A stretch of DNA of 64,000 nt, taken from assembly GCF_039521365.1 (NCBI RefSeq), contig NZ_BAAACF010000001.1:1054001-1118000 (forward strand), given 5' to 3'. Source of the stretch: Clostridium_AW malenominatum (GTDB taxonomy: Bacteria; Bacillota; Clostridia; Clostridiales; Clostridiaceae). Below the pieces are notes generated by a model. It was not told the DNA's origin and searched no databases. It saw only the letters and a list, made by a program, of their open reading frames with translations. A program made the translations under genes and the position numbers. Each line of letters begins with the position of its first letter. Position 1 is the stretch's first letter. Below, one piece after another: positions 44,024 to 53,125 of this stretch.

Positions 44024-46417
44024 ATGAAAAGTTTATTATATAAAAGATATGCCTTTGTACTTATTTTAGTGGTGTTTTGCGGGTTTTGTTTTTTAAAACA
44101 TCCAAATAACCCCTCTGTAAGTTTTAATAACAGTAGTTTATGTATTAATGAAATAATGACTTCAAACCGAAGTAGTTTTAAGGATTCCGATGGGGATTAT
44201 GAAAGTTGGGTTGAGATATACAACAAATCAGAAACTGCTATTAACTTAAAAGGCTTTGGATTGACAGATGACAGAAATAATCTTCGTAAATGGGTATTTC
44301 CTGATGTGACCATTGAAGGGAAATCATATCTCCTTATATGGACATCTAATAAAAACAGGTATGAAGGCCTCCGTGACCTCCATACCAATTTTAAATTGAA
44401 AGCCTCTGATGAGGTTTTAATATTATCCTCTTCCGATGGTAAGTGGAATAACATTGTGAAGCTAGAGAATATTTCTGATAATATTTCATATGGAAGAACC
44501 CATGATGGAGAAACTGTTTTTTCAACATTTGACAATGGAACTCCTGGAAGCAGCAATAATGTTTCGGTTCCATTAAAAGACGGCTTAAAGGCAAGTAAGC
44601 TTGATGAACCTGTATTTTCTGTGAAAGGGGGAATCTACTCAGAAGAATTTTATCTAACTTTAAGGAAAACTATGGAAGGAGTAGATATTTACTATACAAC
44701 GGACGGATCCGTTCCAACAGAAAAATCCTTTTTATATAAAGAACCCATAAAAATACTTGAGAGAGATAAGGGAGGGACCATTATTAGGGCAATTGCCTGT
44801 AAGAGGGGACATAAGAAAAGCAACACAATTACCCAAAGCTATTTTATTAACAATGCTTATACCAAATATAATTTGCCAATAGTTTCTCTTGTATCTGACC
44901 CAGTCAATCTTTTTGATTATGATGAAGGTATTCTTGTACCTGGAAAAATTTACGAACGTTGGGCTAAAACCCAGACACAGGAAACTATTAATACCAGAAA
45001 AATTGAAGGCAACTTTACTCAAAAAGGCAGTAAATGGGAAAGGGAATCAAATGTGGAAGTCTTTGAATCAGGTAAAGAAATTATAAATCAAGGAATCGGT
45101 ATAAGAGTATTTGGAGGATATTCAAGGAACAATCTCATAAAATCTCTGGCACTTTTTGCAAGACATGCTTACGATGATAAGGATGTATTTAATATTGCAC
45201 TTACAGATAACACAAATCATCAAACAGATACGGCTTCAAGTAAACTAATGCTCAGAACACCTGCAACGGATCATTTAGGTGCTTTTTTTAGAGATGAAAT
45301 GATCCAAAGCCTTGTACCCAAAACAATTAAGTTGGATACACAACGAAATAGAACCTGTATTGTATTTGTAAATGGAGAATATTATGGAATACAAAATATT
45401 AAGGAACCTTATAATAAAGATTATTTTTATAATCACTATAAAATAGATTTAGAAGATATTGTTGTACTAGAAAACCCAACAGGTGAGGCAGGTATAAACG
45501 TAAGCGAAGGGTTTGTGGGGGATGAAATGCTTTTCGATAGGATGAAGGCTTTTATAACCTCTAATGATATGAAATTAAAGGACAACTATGAATATGTTAA
45601 AACTATGATGGACATGGACAATTTTATAGAGTATAACATCTTACAGCTTTACAGTGCAAACAGGGACTGGCCTGGTAATAATATTAAGGTGTGGAGAAAA
45701 AGAACAGAAAAATACGAACCCAATGCAGCATATGGACAGGATGGCAGATGGAGATGGCTTATTTTTGATATGGATTATGGTTTTGGATTGTTTAAGACAA
45801 AAGGGGGATATGAATTTGATATGATAAGCTTTGCCACAGAAGCAAATGGACCTGTATGGCCAAATCCTCCTTGGTCAACGGCTATATTAAGGTCACTTTT
45901 AGAAAATGATGAATTCAGGTCTCAATTTATAAAGACTTTTGAGGATAGACTTAACACTATTTATAAGACTGAGGAAGTTTTAAAACAAATTGAATATTAT
46001 AAGCAGTTATACTACCCCTATGTTGAGGAGCATATAAAAAGGTGGAACGAGGGTATGAATATCTCCAACTGGGAGAAAGAAATTGATTCTCTTAAAGTAT
46101 TTGCTGAGAAAAGACCTGATTTTATTAGGCAACATATTGTAAACTATTTTAACCTTTCAGGCATGACAGAGATTAATATTGATGTAGGTGAAGGGGGAAA
46201 AGTAAAAGTCAATGCACTTACGATAGATAGTAACAGTTCAACCTGGAAAGGAACATACTTTAAGGGATTATATATTACTTTTCAGGCCATACCTGAGAAA
46301 GGCTATGTGTTTAAGGGGTGGACAGGAGATATAGAATCAAAGGATGAGAAAATTAGCATAGAACTTAAGGGTAATACTAACTTAAAGGCACTATTTTCTA
46401 AGAAAAGTAGTATGTAA
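44024..46417 (+). CDS. CotH kinase-family surface protein with LTD, chitobiase-like and InlB-type domains
   Basis: About 797 aa from ATG 44024 (GTGGTGA upstream); a GTG at 44009 is also in frame. Order: N-terminal anchor (about 5-25), lamin-tail domain about 35-170 (INEIMTSN; ESWVEIYNKS), chitobiase-like beta domain (about 195-275, IYYTTDGSVPT), CotH kinase about 290-690 with NGEYYGIQNIKEPYNK, SANRDWPGNNIKVWR and the metal-binding WRWLIFDMDYGFG, then an InlB/Listeria-Bacteroides repeat about 720-795 (YVFKGWTGDI). CotH proteins are atypical secreted protein kinases of spore coats. Here it is embedded in a polymer operon. Confidence 0.9.
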   Translation: MKSLLYKRYAFVLILVVFCGFCFLKHPNNPSVSFNNSSLCINEIMTSNRSSFKDSDGDYESWVEIYNKSETAINLKGFGLTDDRNNLRKWVFPDVTIEGKSYLLIWTSNKNRYEGLRDLHTNFKLKASDEVLILSSSDGKWNNIVKLENISDNISYGRTHDGETVFSTFDNGTPGSSNNVSVPLKDGLKASKLDEPVFSVKGGIYSEEFYLTLRKTMEGVDIYYTTDGSVPTEKSFLYKEPIKILERDKGGTIIRAIACKRGHKKSNTITQSYFINNAYTKYNLPIVSLVSDPVNLFDYDEGILVPGKIYERWAKTQTQETINTRKIEGNFTQKGSKWERESNVEVFESGKEIINQGIGIRVFGGYSRNNLIKSLALFARHAYDDKDVFNIALTDNTNHQTDTASSKLMLRTPATDHLGAFFRDEMIQSLVPKTIKLDTQRNRTCIVFVNGEYYGIQNIKEPYNKDYFYNHYKIDLEDIVVLENPTGEAGINVSEGFVGDEMLFDRMKAFITSNDMKLKDNYEYVKTMMDMDNFIEYNILQLYSANRDWPGNNIKVWRKRTEKYEPNAAYGQDGRWRWLIFDMDYGFGLFKTKGGYEFDMISFATEANGPVWPNPPWSTAILRSLLENDEFRSQFIKTFEDRLNTIYKTEEVLKQIEYYKQLYYPYVEEHIKRWNEGMNISNWEKEIDSLKVFAEKRPDFIRQHIVNYFNLSGMTEINIDVGEGGKVKVNALTIDSNSSTWKGTYFKGLYITFQAIPEKGYVFKGWTGDIESKDEKISIELKGNTNLKALFSKKSSM

Positions 46418-46430
46418 TGGGGGCTTTGTA

Positions 46431-47273
46431 GTGAAGGGGATAAATAAGGGTATAGCTCTATTAACAATAATTTTAGTAATCTTCATGTATCCGAGTACTT
46501 ATATTTTTATGAATAGACATATAAGCAGTATAAAGAGTACTTTTAAAATTCTTACAGCAAAAGAATCTAAACAGAAAGAACTTTCTACTAAAGCTAATAC
46601 TACTAGTAAAAGAGATACAAAGATAGTATTCATCTTTGATAGTGGGTATGAGTGTGTGTATGAAAAGGCCTATCCTATATTTAAAAAATATAATATGAAA
46701 GGAAATGTGGGAGTAATACCTTCCCTGACAACAGAAAAAGAATATATGGATGTTACAAAACTGACAACTCTATACCTTGAAGGATGGGACATAATTAACC
46801 AGTCATTTCCTTATGAATATGACTGGTATGATAATTCAACCAGAGTGTTAGAGGATATACAGAAAACAAAAAAGTGGATGGATAACAAATTTTTCACCCG
46901 TTCAAGCGATTCTGTAATTATGACCTATGGTGAAGTAAACCCATACCTTATAAAGCTTTTAAAAGAGAAAGGGTATAAGAGCCTTCGAACTTCAGACAAT
47001 ATTATTGATTTGAGCAAGTATCAAATTGAATACACGCCAATAAAGTCTATGGACCTGACTAAAAATCCTGATATAAATACTATAGAAAAATTTATAGCTG
47101 ATGCACATAAAGCAAAAGCAACTATAGTTTTTATATTGAACAAAATCGATGAAACTAATGGCCATGAGGAGAAAGTTTTTAACCAATCCACACTCCTCAA
47201 GCTGCTTGAGTATATATATTTGAATAAAAATGAGCTTGAAGTAATACCCTATTCTTACTTATTCACCGAGTAG
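46431..47273 (+). CDS. degenerate polysaccharide-deacetylase (NodB-like) protein
   Basis: 280 aa. N-terminal membrane anchor (about residues 8-28). The first NodB motif reads FIFDSGYE instead of TFDDG, so one catalytic/metal aspartate is replaced by serine; the HxxxH zinc motif after WDIINQS is not recognisable. The remaining strands (GNVGVIPSL, YGEVNPYLIKLLKEKGYKSL) keep the barrel shape. It may be a non-catalytic binding protein. GTG start with GGGGG upstream; last gene of the operon. Confidence 0.75.
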   Translation: MKGINKGIALLTIILVIFMYPSTYIFMNRHISSIKSTFKILTAKESKQKELSTKANTTSKRDTKIVFIFDSGYECVYEKAYPIFKKYNMKGNVGVIPSLTTEKEYMDVTKLTTLYLEGWDIINQSFPYEYDWYDNSTRVLEDIQKTKKWMDNKFFTRSSDSVIMTYGEVNPYLIKLLKEKGYKSLRTSDNIIDLSKYQIEYTPIKSMDLTKNPDINTIEKFIADAHKAKATIVFILNKIDETNGHEEKVFNQSTLLKLLEYIYLNKNELEVIPYSYLFTE

Positions 47274-47297
47274 GCTTGTATCTCTAGGTGATGATAA

Positions 47298-47447
47298 ATT
47301 AAGTCGCTTCAAGAAAAAGGCTTTGGGGTAACAATATATTTTGAAGATGATTCATTAAAGAAAAAAATGAGCTATGCTAGTAAACTAAGAGTAGAATATG
47401 TAATATTAATAGGTGAAGATGAGGTATTACGAGAAAAAGATAATTGA
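47298..47447 (+). pseudogene. fragment of histidyl-tRNA synthetase anticodon-binding domain
   Basis: A 47-codon frame encodes EKGFGVTIYFEDDSLKKKM and YASKLRVEYVILIGEDEV, the start of the C-terminal anticodon-binding domain shared by HisRS and related class II enzymes. There is no upstream catalytic domain (an in-frame stop lies just before) and the frame ends with a stop at 47445 where the domain should continue. It is a relic of a hisS or hisZ copy. Confidence 0.7.
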
Positions 47448-47486
47448 AGAAATTAAAAAGGTAAGCAACCTTCTTAAAAAACCAAT

Positions 47487-47524
47487 AAAAGCAGTAAGAA
47501 TATATAAAAATCTTACTGCTTTTA
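47487..47524 (+). terminator. terminator downstream of the synthetase fragment
   Basis: 13-bp perfect stem AAAAGCAGTAAGA / TCTTACTGCTTTT, T-rich tail. Confidence 0.8.
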
Positions 47525-47826
47525 TTGTTACATTTTTTATTGACAATTTCACATTTCATAACTATAATCTATGCACCTTAAGAAATAGTATTAAATGATT
47601 AACTAATTATCTAATTTGTAATTAGATAAGGGTTGCTATTATGAATTTAAAAACATTAAAAGGAATTTTATTATACAATTGAGAACGTATTCCAAAGAAT
47701 TTTTTATGACAGAAATTACATAGATTATTAACAAAGAATCATTATAAATTATATTGACACTTTATTTATAAGAGAGTAAAATAGTTTGCATAGAAACCAT
47801 TTATTTATTGATAAGGATGTGAAATC

Positions 47827-48288
47827 ATGAAAGTATTAGAAAAAATTACGATTAAAGCGAATAAAAGAACACTTTTTATACTGGGAGGAGCTTTATGGAG
47901 TTTTTCTGGAGGCAGGATATTAACTCTTGGTTATAGAGACTTATTTAAAAATGTAAAAAATCCAATTGGTTTTTTGATTATTTCTTCGATTGTATTCTTT
48001 GTTTTTTATAAGTTTGTATTTAGCAAAATGGTAGACAAGCATAAGAAGAGAGTTATTAATAGTGATTTAGTTAAACACTGTATTTTTTCATTCTTTGATT
48101 TAAAAGGATATTTAATTATGGCATTTATGATAACAGGGGGAATATCTTTAAAAAATTCTGGCATAGTAAATCCCGTATATCTTGGAAGTTTTTACTTAGG
48201 TTTAGGGCTCGCATTATTTATTTCAGGGATATTATTTTTAGTATCTGGAGTGAACTTTAAGAAAGTAAAGCTACAATACACAAAATAA
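47827..48288 (+). CDS. hypothetical four-helix membrane protein
   Basis: 153 aa with hydrophobic helices at about residues 16-36, 46-64, 94-112 and 120-142. No signature recognised. GGATGTG site; own sigma-A promoter upstream. The downstream HsmA-like gene may be co-transcribed. Confidence 0.7.
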   Translation: MKVLEKITIKANKRTLFILGGALWSFSGGRILTLGYRDLFKNVKNPIGFLIISSIVFFVFYKFVFSKMVDKHKKRVINSDLVKHCIFSFFDLKGYLIMAFMITGGISLKNSGIVNPVYLGSFYLGLGLALFISGILFLVSGVNFKKVKLQYTK

Positions 48289-48356
48289 AGTGGCAATTAT
48301 GAAGGTTGAGGAAGCATTAAAAAGACTTAGAAATAGAACAAAGGATGGAGATAAAA

Positions 48357-48761
48357 ATGGATAGAAAATTATTACTTGCAATTATTACAATTACTTTTGC
48401 ACTTATATTTTATACCGTAGGTGTATGGGCTGAAAGAAAGTCAAATACATTAAAAAAGTGGCATGTTATAATCTTTTGGTTAGGACTTATATGTGACACT
48501 ACTGGTACCTTGATTATGGAGATAATATCAAGAACTGGTAATTTATCAATTACTACAACTCAGTCAGTTATTCATGGGACAACAGGGGCTTTAGCTATTA
48601 TATTAATGATACTTCACGCTACTTGGGCAACTTGGGTACTTTATAAAAATAATGAGCAACAGAAGAGAACCTTCCATAAGTTTAGTATAGCAGTATGGAT
48701 AATTTGGTTAATACCATATTTCATTGGAATGATTATAGGAATGATGACAGGAGTAAATTAA
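48357..48761 (+). CDS. HsmA family membrane protein
   Basis: About 134 aa from ATG 48357 (GGAG 7 nt upstream); an ATG at 48345 overlaps the site. Four helices and the family pattern: FALIFYTVGVWAERKSNTLK, WHVIIFWLGLICDTTGT, IHGTTGALAIILMILHATWA and FHKFSIAVWIIWLIPYFIGM. HsmA proteins are small four-helix membrane proteins of uncertain physiology. A terminator follows. Confidence 0.8.
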   Translation: MDRKLLLAIITITFALIFYTVGVWAERKSNTLKKWHVIIFWLGLICDTTGTLIMEIISRTGNLSITTTQSVIHGTTGALAIILMILHATWATWVLYKNNEQQKRTFHKFSIAVWIIWLIPYFIGMIIGMMTGVN

Positions 48762-48796
48762 TATATTAATTTAATTTATATTGTTCTTAAAATACG

Positions 48797-48838
48797 AAAA
48801 AGCAGTAAATAATAAAAGTTTTACTGCTTTTATTTTTG
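48797..48838 (+). terminator. terminator after hsmA-like gene
   Basis: Stem AAAAGCAGTAAA / TTTACTGCTTTT, almost the same sequence as the terminator at 47487-47524. Confidence 0.8.
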
Positions 48839-48887
48839 GTATTAAAAGTAATGACCTCCGAGGCAATGGAAAAAATATCTTTATTTC

Positions 48888-48916
48888 TGAAACTAAATGT
48901 CTTACTATTAAGTCTA
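48888..48916 (+). promoter_or_regulatory. candidate ECF-type promoter of the first sigma module
   Basis: TGAAAC (48888-48893), 17-nt spacer, AGTCTA (48911-48916), resembling the TGAAAC / CGTC pattern of Firmicute ECF sigma factors. It would allow autoregulation. Confidence 0.45.
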
Positions 48917-48968
48917 ATGAGTAAAGTAAGGAAAATCGCTAACTTTATTTAGGGGGAGGGGATAATTT

Positions 48969-49487
48969 GTGTGTGATGAGGATTTAATTAAAGCTGCTAA
49001 AAGGGGAGATGATGAAGCTTTCTATAAACTTATATCTGCCCATAAAGATAAATTATATAATATTGCCTATTGTTATTTAAAAAATGAGCAGGATGCTTTA
49101 GAAGCCATTCAAGAGGTAACCTGTAGAGCCTATGTGACACTAAATAGGCTAAAGGAACCAAAATATTTTACCACATGGCTCACAAGGATAATTATAAATT
49201 ACTGTATCGATGAACAAAAAAGGAAGAATAGAGTAGTTTTTATCCATGAAGAAAGCGCTACGCATTGTAATAATATTTATGAGGATAACCTGGTGCTTCA
49301 AAGTGCTATAGAAGAATTAGAGCCTAAGTATAAAAAGGTTATAATTTTAAAATACTTTCAGGACATGACCTTAGCTGCCATTGCAAAGGTGATGGATTGT
49401 CCAGAAGGCACAATAAAGACTTGGAATTATAGGGCTTTAAAGCAGCTAAGAGAATTATTAGATAAAGGAGGGAATGGCAGTGTTTGA
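48969..49487 (+). CDS. ECF sigma factor
   Basis: 172 aa sigma-70 subfamily protein. Region 2 about residues 8-90 (DEAFYKLISAHKDKLYNIAY; EQDALEAIQEV; FTTWLTRIIINYCIDEQ) and region 4 about 112-165 (LEPKYKKVIILKYFQDMTLA; CPEGTIKTWNYRALKQL). GTG start after AGGGGGAGGGG. Overlaps the next gene, a DUF4179 protein, by a few nt. The likely anti-sigma relation is inferred from this coupling. Confidence 0.9.
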   Translation: MCDEDLIKAAKRGDDEAFYKLISAHKDKLYNIAYCYLKNEQDALEAIQEVTCRAYVTLNRLKEPKYFTTWLTRIIINYCIDEQKRKNRVVFIHEESATHCNNIYEDNLVLQSAIEELEPKYKKVIILKYFQDMTLAAIAKVMDCPEGTIKTWNYRALKQLRELLDKGGNGSV

Positions 49488-50847
49488 AAGGGAAGAGAAG
49501 GAGCTAATGGAGCTAGGAGAGAAGATCAATAATACTACTAAACCAGACTCCATAGATGAATATATAAAAAAGGGTATAGAGGAAGGTCAGATGAAAAAGA
49601 AAAGGATGAGAGCAAAAAAACTTGCTAATATAGTAGCTTTTGTAACTTTAATTACCTCTATCCGTGTTTCCCCTGCCATTGCGGTAGTTTTAAGTAAGGT
49701 GCCGGGTCTTGAGTATATTGTTAATTTAATAAACTATGACAAAGGAATTAAAGATATTGTAGATAATAATTTTGTTCAGCCTATAAATCTATCTGAGGAA
49801 CATGAAGATTTAGTGTTCAGTATAAAGGATATTATCATAGATAGCTCAAAGTGCATAGTGTTTTACTCCATTGAAAATAAGGGAAATCATAGATTTGTAA
49901 ACTTAAATGAGATGAAGTTTACAGATGAACTTGGTGAAGGATTAAAAGCTGCCATAACTTGGGGTTCATTTATTGATAAAGATATGAATATTGAAAAAAA
50001 ACTTGAAGGAAAAGTGGAGCTAAATTTTGGCGAAGAAACCATAATACCAGATAAGCTTTTCATAGCTGTAACCTTAAGAGAAAGTGATGAAGGCAATGAT
50101 TCAAGGGATAAACAAAAGATATTATCCTCTATATGGAAATTTGAAATTCCCGTAGATAAGGAAAAATTTGAAGAAATGCATAAGGTTTATGATATAAATG
50201 AAAAGTTTGAAATTGAGGGGCAAAAAATATCTTTTAAAACCTTAACTATTACCCCTACTAGAATTGCTTTAGAAGTGGAATACGATAAAAATAATAGTAA
50301 AAAAATATTAGGCTTTGACGATCTTGCCATTTTAAATGAGAAGGGTGAGGAATGGGCTAGAATAAGTAATGGAGTAATTGGAAGTAGCAAAGATGATTAC
50401 AATGAAACCCTATATTTTCAGAGCAACTATTTTGCAAATCCAAAGGAACTTCATATAAAGGGAAGTAGTATAAGGGCAGTGGATAAGGATAAATTAGAAG
50501 TTATTGTAGATATGGATAAAAATGAGCTCATAAAAGCGCCAGATCATAGATTAACTCTCAAATCCATAAGTAAGGGTAATGAAGAAATTACCTTAGAATT
50601 TTCATTAATAACAGATAAGATTATGGATGAAAAACATGCTTATAATGTATTCAGCCATGAATTTAAGGATGGTAGTGGTAAAGTCTACAATAATAAGAGT
50701 AGTGGTACCCATGCTGGTGAATCTAATGAACAAGGTATTTTATACCATATTTCTAGTGAAATTAAATATAAAAATCCTATTTATTTAAAAGTATATAATT
50801 ATCCAGAAAGAATTAAGGGAGAGTTTGATATTAAAGTGAAAAATTGA
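49480..50847 (+). CDS. DUF4179-family membrane protein, probable anti-sigma partner
   Basis: About 455 aa. Short cytoplasmic N terminus rich in charge, one membrane helix about residues 48-70 (LANIVAFVTLITSIRVSPAI), then a large extracytoplasmic beta region (about 100-455) with DUF4179 and DUF5643-like segments. GTG at 49480 has GGAGG 8 nt upstream; an ATG at 49474 is also possible. Commonly paired with ECF sigma factors in clostridia. Confidence 0.85.
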   Translation: MFEREEKELMELGEKINNTTKPDSIDEYIKKGIEEGQMKKKRMRAKKLANIVAFVTLITSIRVSPAIAVVLSKVPGLEYIVNLINYDKGIKDIVDNNFVQPINLSEEHEDLVFSIKDIIIDSSKCIVFYSIENKGNHRFVNLNEMKFTDELGEGLKAAITWGSFIDKDMNIEKKLEGKVELNFGEETIIPDKLFIAVTLRESDEGNDSRDKQKILSSIWKFEIPVDKEKFEEMHKVYDINEKFEIEGQKISFKTLTITPTRIALEVEYDKNNSKKILGFDDLAILNEKGEEWARISNGVIGSSKDDYNETLYFQSNYFANPKELHIKGSSIRAVDKDKLEVIVDMDKNELIKAPDHRLTLKSISKGNEEITLEFSLITDKIMDEKHAYNVFSHEFKDGSGKVYNNKSSGTHAGESNEQGILYHISSEIKYKNPIYLKVYNYPERIKGEFDIKVKN

Positions 50848-50883
50848 TATTATAAAGTGAAATTAAAATACGGAGGAGTTAAA

Positions 50884-51138
50884 ATGGAGAGAGATTTACA
50901 GGATTATAAAGGAAAAATATTTAGACATTTTAAAGGCGATTTATATTTATTATTAGATATTGCTATTCATTCAGAGACAAGAGAAGAATTGGTTATATAT
51001 AAAGCACTTTACGGTTCCTGCGGAGTTTTTGCAAGACCATACCATATGTTTAATGAAGAGGTTCCAGCGGAAAAGGAAAATCCTACTGGTCAAAAATATA
51101 GATTTGAATCTGTGGAAATAGAAAGCTTGAAGAAGTAA
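50884..51138 (+). CDS. DUF1653 family protein
   Basis: 84 aa. Family pattern: YKGKIFRHFKGDLYLLLDIA, IHSETREELVIYKALYG, and VFARPYHMFNEEV. Function unknown; usually a stand-alone small soluble protein. ATG 50884 with GGAGGAG upstream. The next gene follows by 17 nt, so they share a transcript. Confidence 0.9.
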   Translation: MERDLQDYKGKIFRHFKGDLYLLLDIAIHSETREELVIYKALYGSCGVFARPYHMFNEEVPAEKENPTGQKYRFESVEIESLKK

Positions 51139-51155
51139 AGGAAAGGACAATTTAT

Positions 51156-53054
51156 ATGTCAGAGAGGTTAAATATAAAAAACATAGGAATATTAGCACAT
51201 GTTGATGCAGGAAAAACTACTTTAACAGAACAAATTTTATATAAAAGTGGAGTTATAAGAGAGCCTGGAAGTGTAGATAAAGGAACAGCCCATACGGACA
51301 ATTTAGAAGTTGAACAGCAAAGGGGTATTTCTGTTAAGGCTTCAGAAGCAAATTTTTGCTGGAAAGATGTAGAGGTAAATATAATCGATACTCCTGGTCA
51401 TGTAGATTTTTCTGCAGAAGTGGAAAGAGTGCTCAGTGTTTTAGATGGTGCTATCCTTGTAATTTCTGCGGTGGAGGGAGTTCAACCTCAAACAGAGGTT
51501 TACTTTAAAGCTTTAAAAACCATGAAAATACCTACTATAATTTTTATAAATAAAATTGATAGGATAGGATCTGATGTGAGAAGGGTACTAGGAGAGATTA
51601 AAAAACTCCTAACTGAATTTCCATTATTTTTAGAAGAGGAGAATCTCACAGAAGCTTTAGCAGAAAAAGATGAATTCCTTTTGGAAAAGTATTTAGAAGG
51701 AGAAGAAATAAGTTCTGAATTACTGGAAGAAAGGCTAGCTTTATTAATCAAAGAATGTAGTATTTATCCAGTAATCTCTGGAGCTGTCATAAAAGGAATT
51801 GGGGTTACAGAGGTTTTAGATTTATTAGTAAAGTTTATACCATCTTTAGAAGACTACAAGGAGGATGAGCTTTCTGCTATAGTTTTTAAAGTTAAACGTA
51901 ACAAAAACTTAGGAAAGTTAGCCTACCTTCGCCTATATGGAGGGGAAATTCAAAGTAGGGATTCCGTTCATAATTATACTAAAGATGCAGATGAAAAGAT
52001 AACACAAATTAAGAAACTTAGGGGACAAAAGGAAGTAGATTTTGGAGAAGTTAAGGCAGGAGAGATTGCTTGTGTTTCAGGATTATCAAAGGCAAGCATA
52101 GGAGATATTCTGGGAAATCCAGAAAGAATACCTGTAGTTCCAAGCATAGCCAAGCCCCTCTTAACTCTTCAAGTATTTCCTAAATTTAAGGAAGACTATA
52201 TAAAGTTAGTGGAAGCTTTTCAGGAATTAGAGGAAGAAGACCCACTGCTTAATGTCCAATGGATAAAAGAAAAAAATGAACTACACCTTCAAATCATGGG
52301 AATGATACAACTAGAGATATTAGAGAGCATATTAAGGAGTAGATTTGCAATAGAAGTTGCCTTTGGAAAACCATCTATAATATATAAGGAAACTCCAAAG
52401 GCGTGGACCCTAGGCTTCGAAGCTTATACCATGCCTAAACCTTGCTGGGCTGTAGTAAAGTTTGAAATAGAACCACTTAAAGCTGGAGGGGGCTTAATAT
52501 ATGAATCTAAGGTAAGAACTGAAGACATAAAACTTAGATATCAAAGGGAAGTAGAAACCCAGCTTCCTATAGCCCTTAAACAAGGACTTTATGGTTGGGA
52601 AGTTGTGGATTTAAAGGTTACCCTAATAGCAGGTGAGGATCATGTAATGCATAGTAACCCAGGGGACTTTCTTATAGCAACAACCTTAGGAATAATGAAT
52701 GGGTTAGCTAGTGTAGGAACCACATTATTAGAACCTATAATTAAGTTTAGAATCTCCGTTCCAGAAGAAGTTGGAGGGAAAGTTTTAAATGACATTATAC
52801 AGATGAGGGGAACCTTTGATAGCCCTATGATTATAAATGGAAGCTTCACTGTTGAAGGAGAAATGCCCATTGCTACTTCAATAGATTACCCTGTAAGATT
52901 GGGAGTTATCTCTAGCGGAAAAGGGGTAATGACTACTAAGTTTTCAGGTTATAGTCCAGTGCCAATTGAACTTGGAGCAACGAGAGAAAGAACTGGAGTT
53001 AACCCATTAGATAGAGCAAAATATATATTATATGCAAGAAATGCCATTGGTTAA
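51156..53054 (+). CDS. EF-G-like GTPase related to Tet(M) ribosomal protection proteins
   Basis: 632 aa. GTPase domain with G1 AHVDAGKTT (about 14-22), switch RGISVKASEA, G3 DTPGHVDF, G4 NKID; then domains II-V as in EF-G. It follows Tet(M) in length and in the N-terminal sequence (GSVDKG, VLDGAILVISAVEGVQPQT). The C terminus (FSGYSPVPIELGATRERTG) is diverged. It is a chromosomal, apparently ancient member; whether it protects against tetracycline is unknown. Confidence 0.9.
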   Translation: MSERLNIKNIGILAHVDAGKTTLTEQILYKSGVIREPGSVDKGTAHTDNLEVEQQRGISVKASEANFCWKDVEVNIIDTPGHVDFSAEVERVLSVLDGAILVISAVEGVQPQTEVYFKALKTMKIPTIIFINKIDRIGSDVRRVLGEIKKLLTEFPLFLEEENLTEALAEKDEFLLEKYLEGEEISSELLEERLALLIKECSIYPVISGAVIKGIGVTEVLDLLVKFIPSLEDYKEDELSAIVFKVKRNKNLGKLAYLRLYGGEIQSRDSVHNYTKDADEKITQIKKLRGQKEVDFGEVKAGEIACVSGLSKASIGDILGNPERIPVVPSIAKPLLTLQVFPKFKEDYIKLVEAFQELEEEDPLLNVQWIKEKNELHLQIMGMIQLEILESILRSRFAIEVAFGKPSIIYKETPKAWTLGFEAYTMPKPCWAVVKFEIEPLKAGGGLIYESKVRTEDIKLRYQREVETQLPIALKQGLYGWEVVDLKVTLIAGEDHVMHSNPGDFLIATTLGIMNGLASVGTTLLEPIIKFRISVPEEVGGKVLNDIIQMRGTFDSPMIINGSFTVEGEMPIATSIDYPVRLGVISSGKGVMTTKFSGYSPVPIELGATRERTGVNPLDRAKYILYARNAIG

Positions 53055-53125
53055 AAATAGTAGTAATTTTTTCGTAACTCCTCTCATAAGATTAACTATA
53101 TTTAATTAAGAGGGGTGTTTATAAA

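Larger units (their letters stand above)
47274..47826. other. gene-poor interval
   Basis: Holds the synthetase fragment, a terminator, a 10-bp perfect hairpin TTATCTAATT / AATTAGATAA (47607-47629), and the promoter TTGACA (47754-47759), 17 nt, TAAAAT (47777-47782) of the next gene. A 13-codon frame from 47641 is too short to call. Confidence 0.5.

Noticed and set aside
47413..47598. Open frame of 61 codons after the synthetase fragment
   Set aside because: It runs through a clear terminator hairpin, lacks a ribosome site and shows no recognisable domain.
51156..53054. Acquired tetracycline resistance gene
   Set aside because: No mobile element, no leader peptide, diverged C terminus; kept only as a related GTPase.
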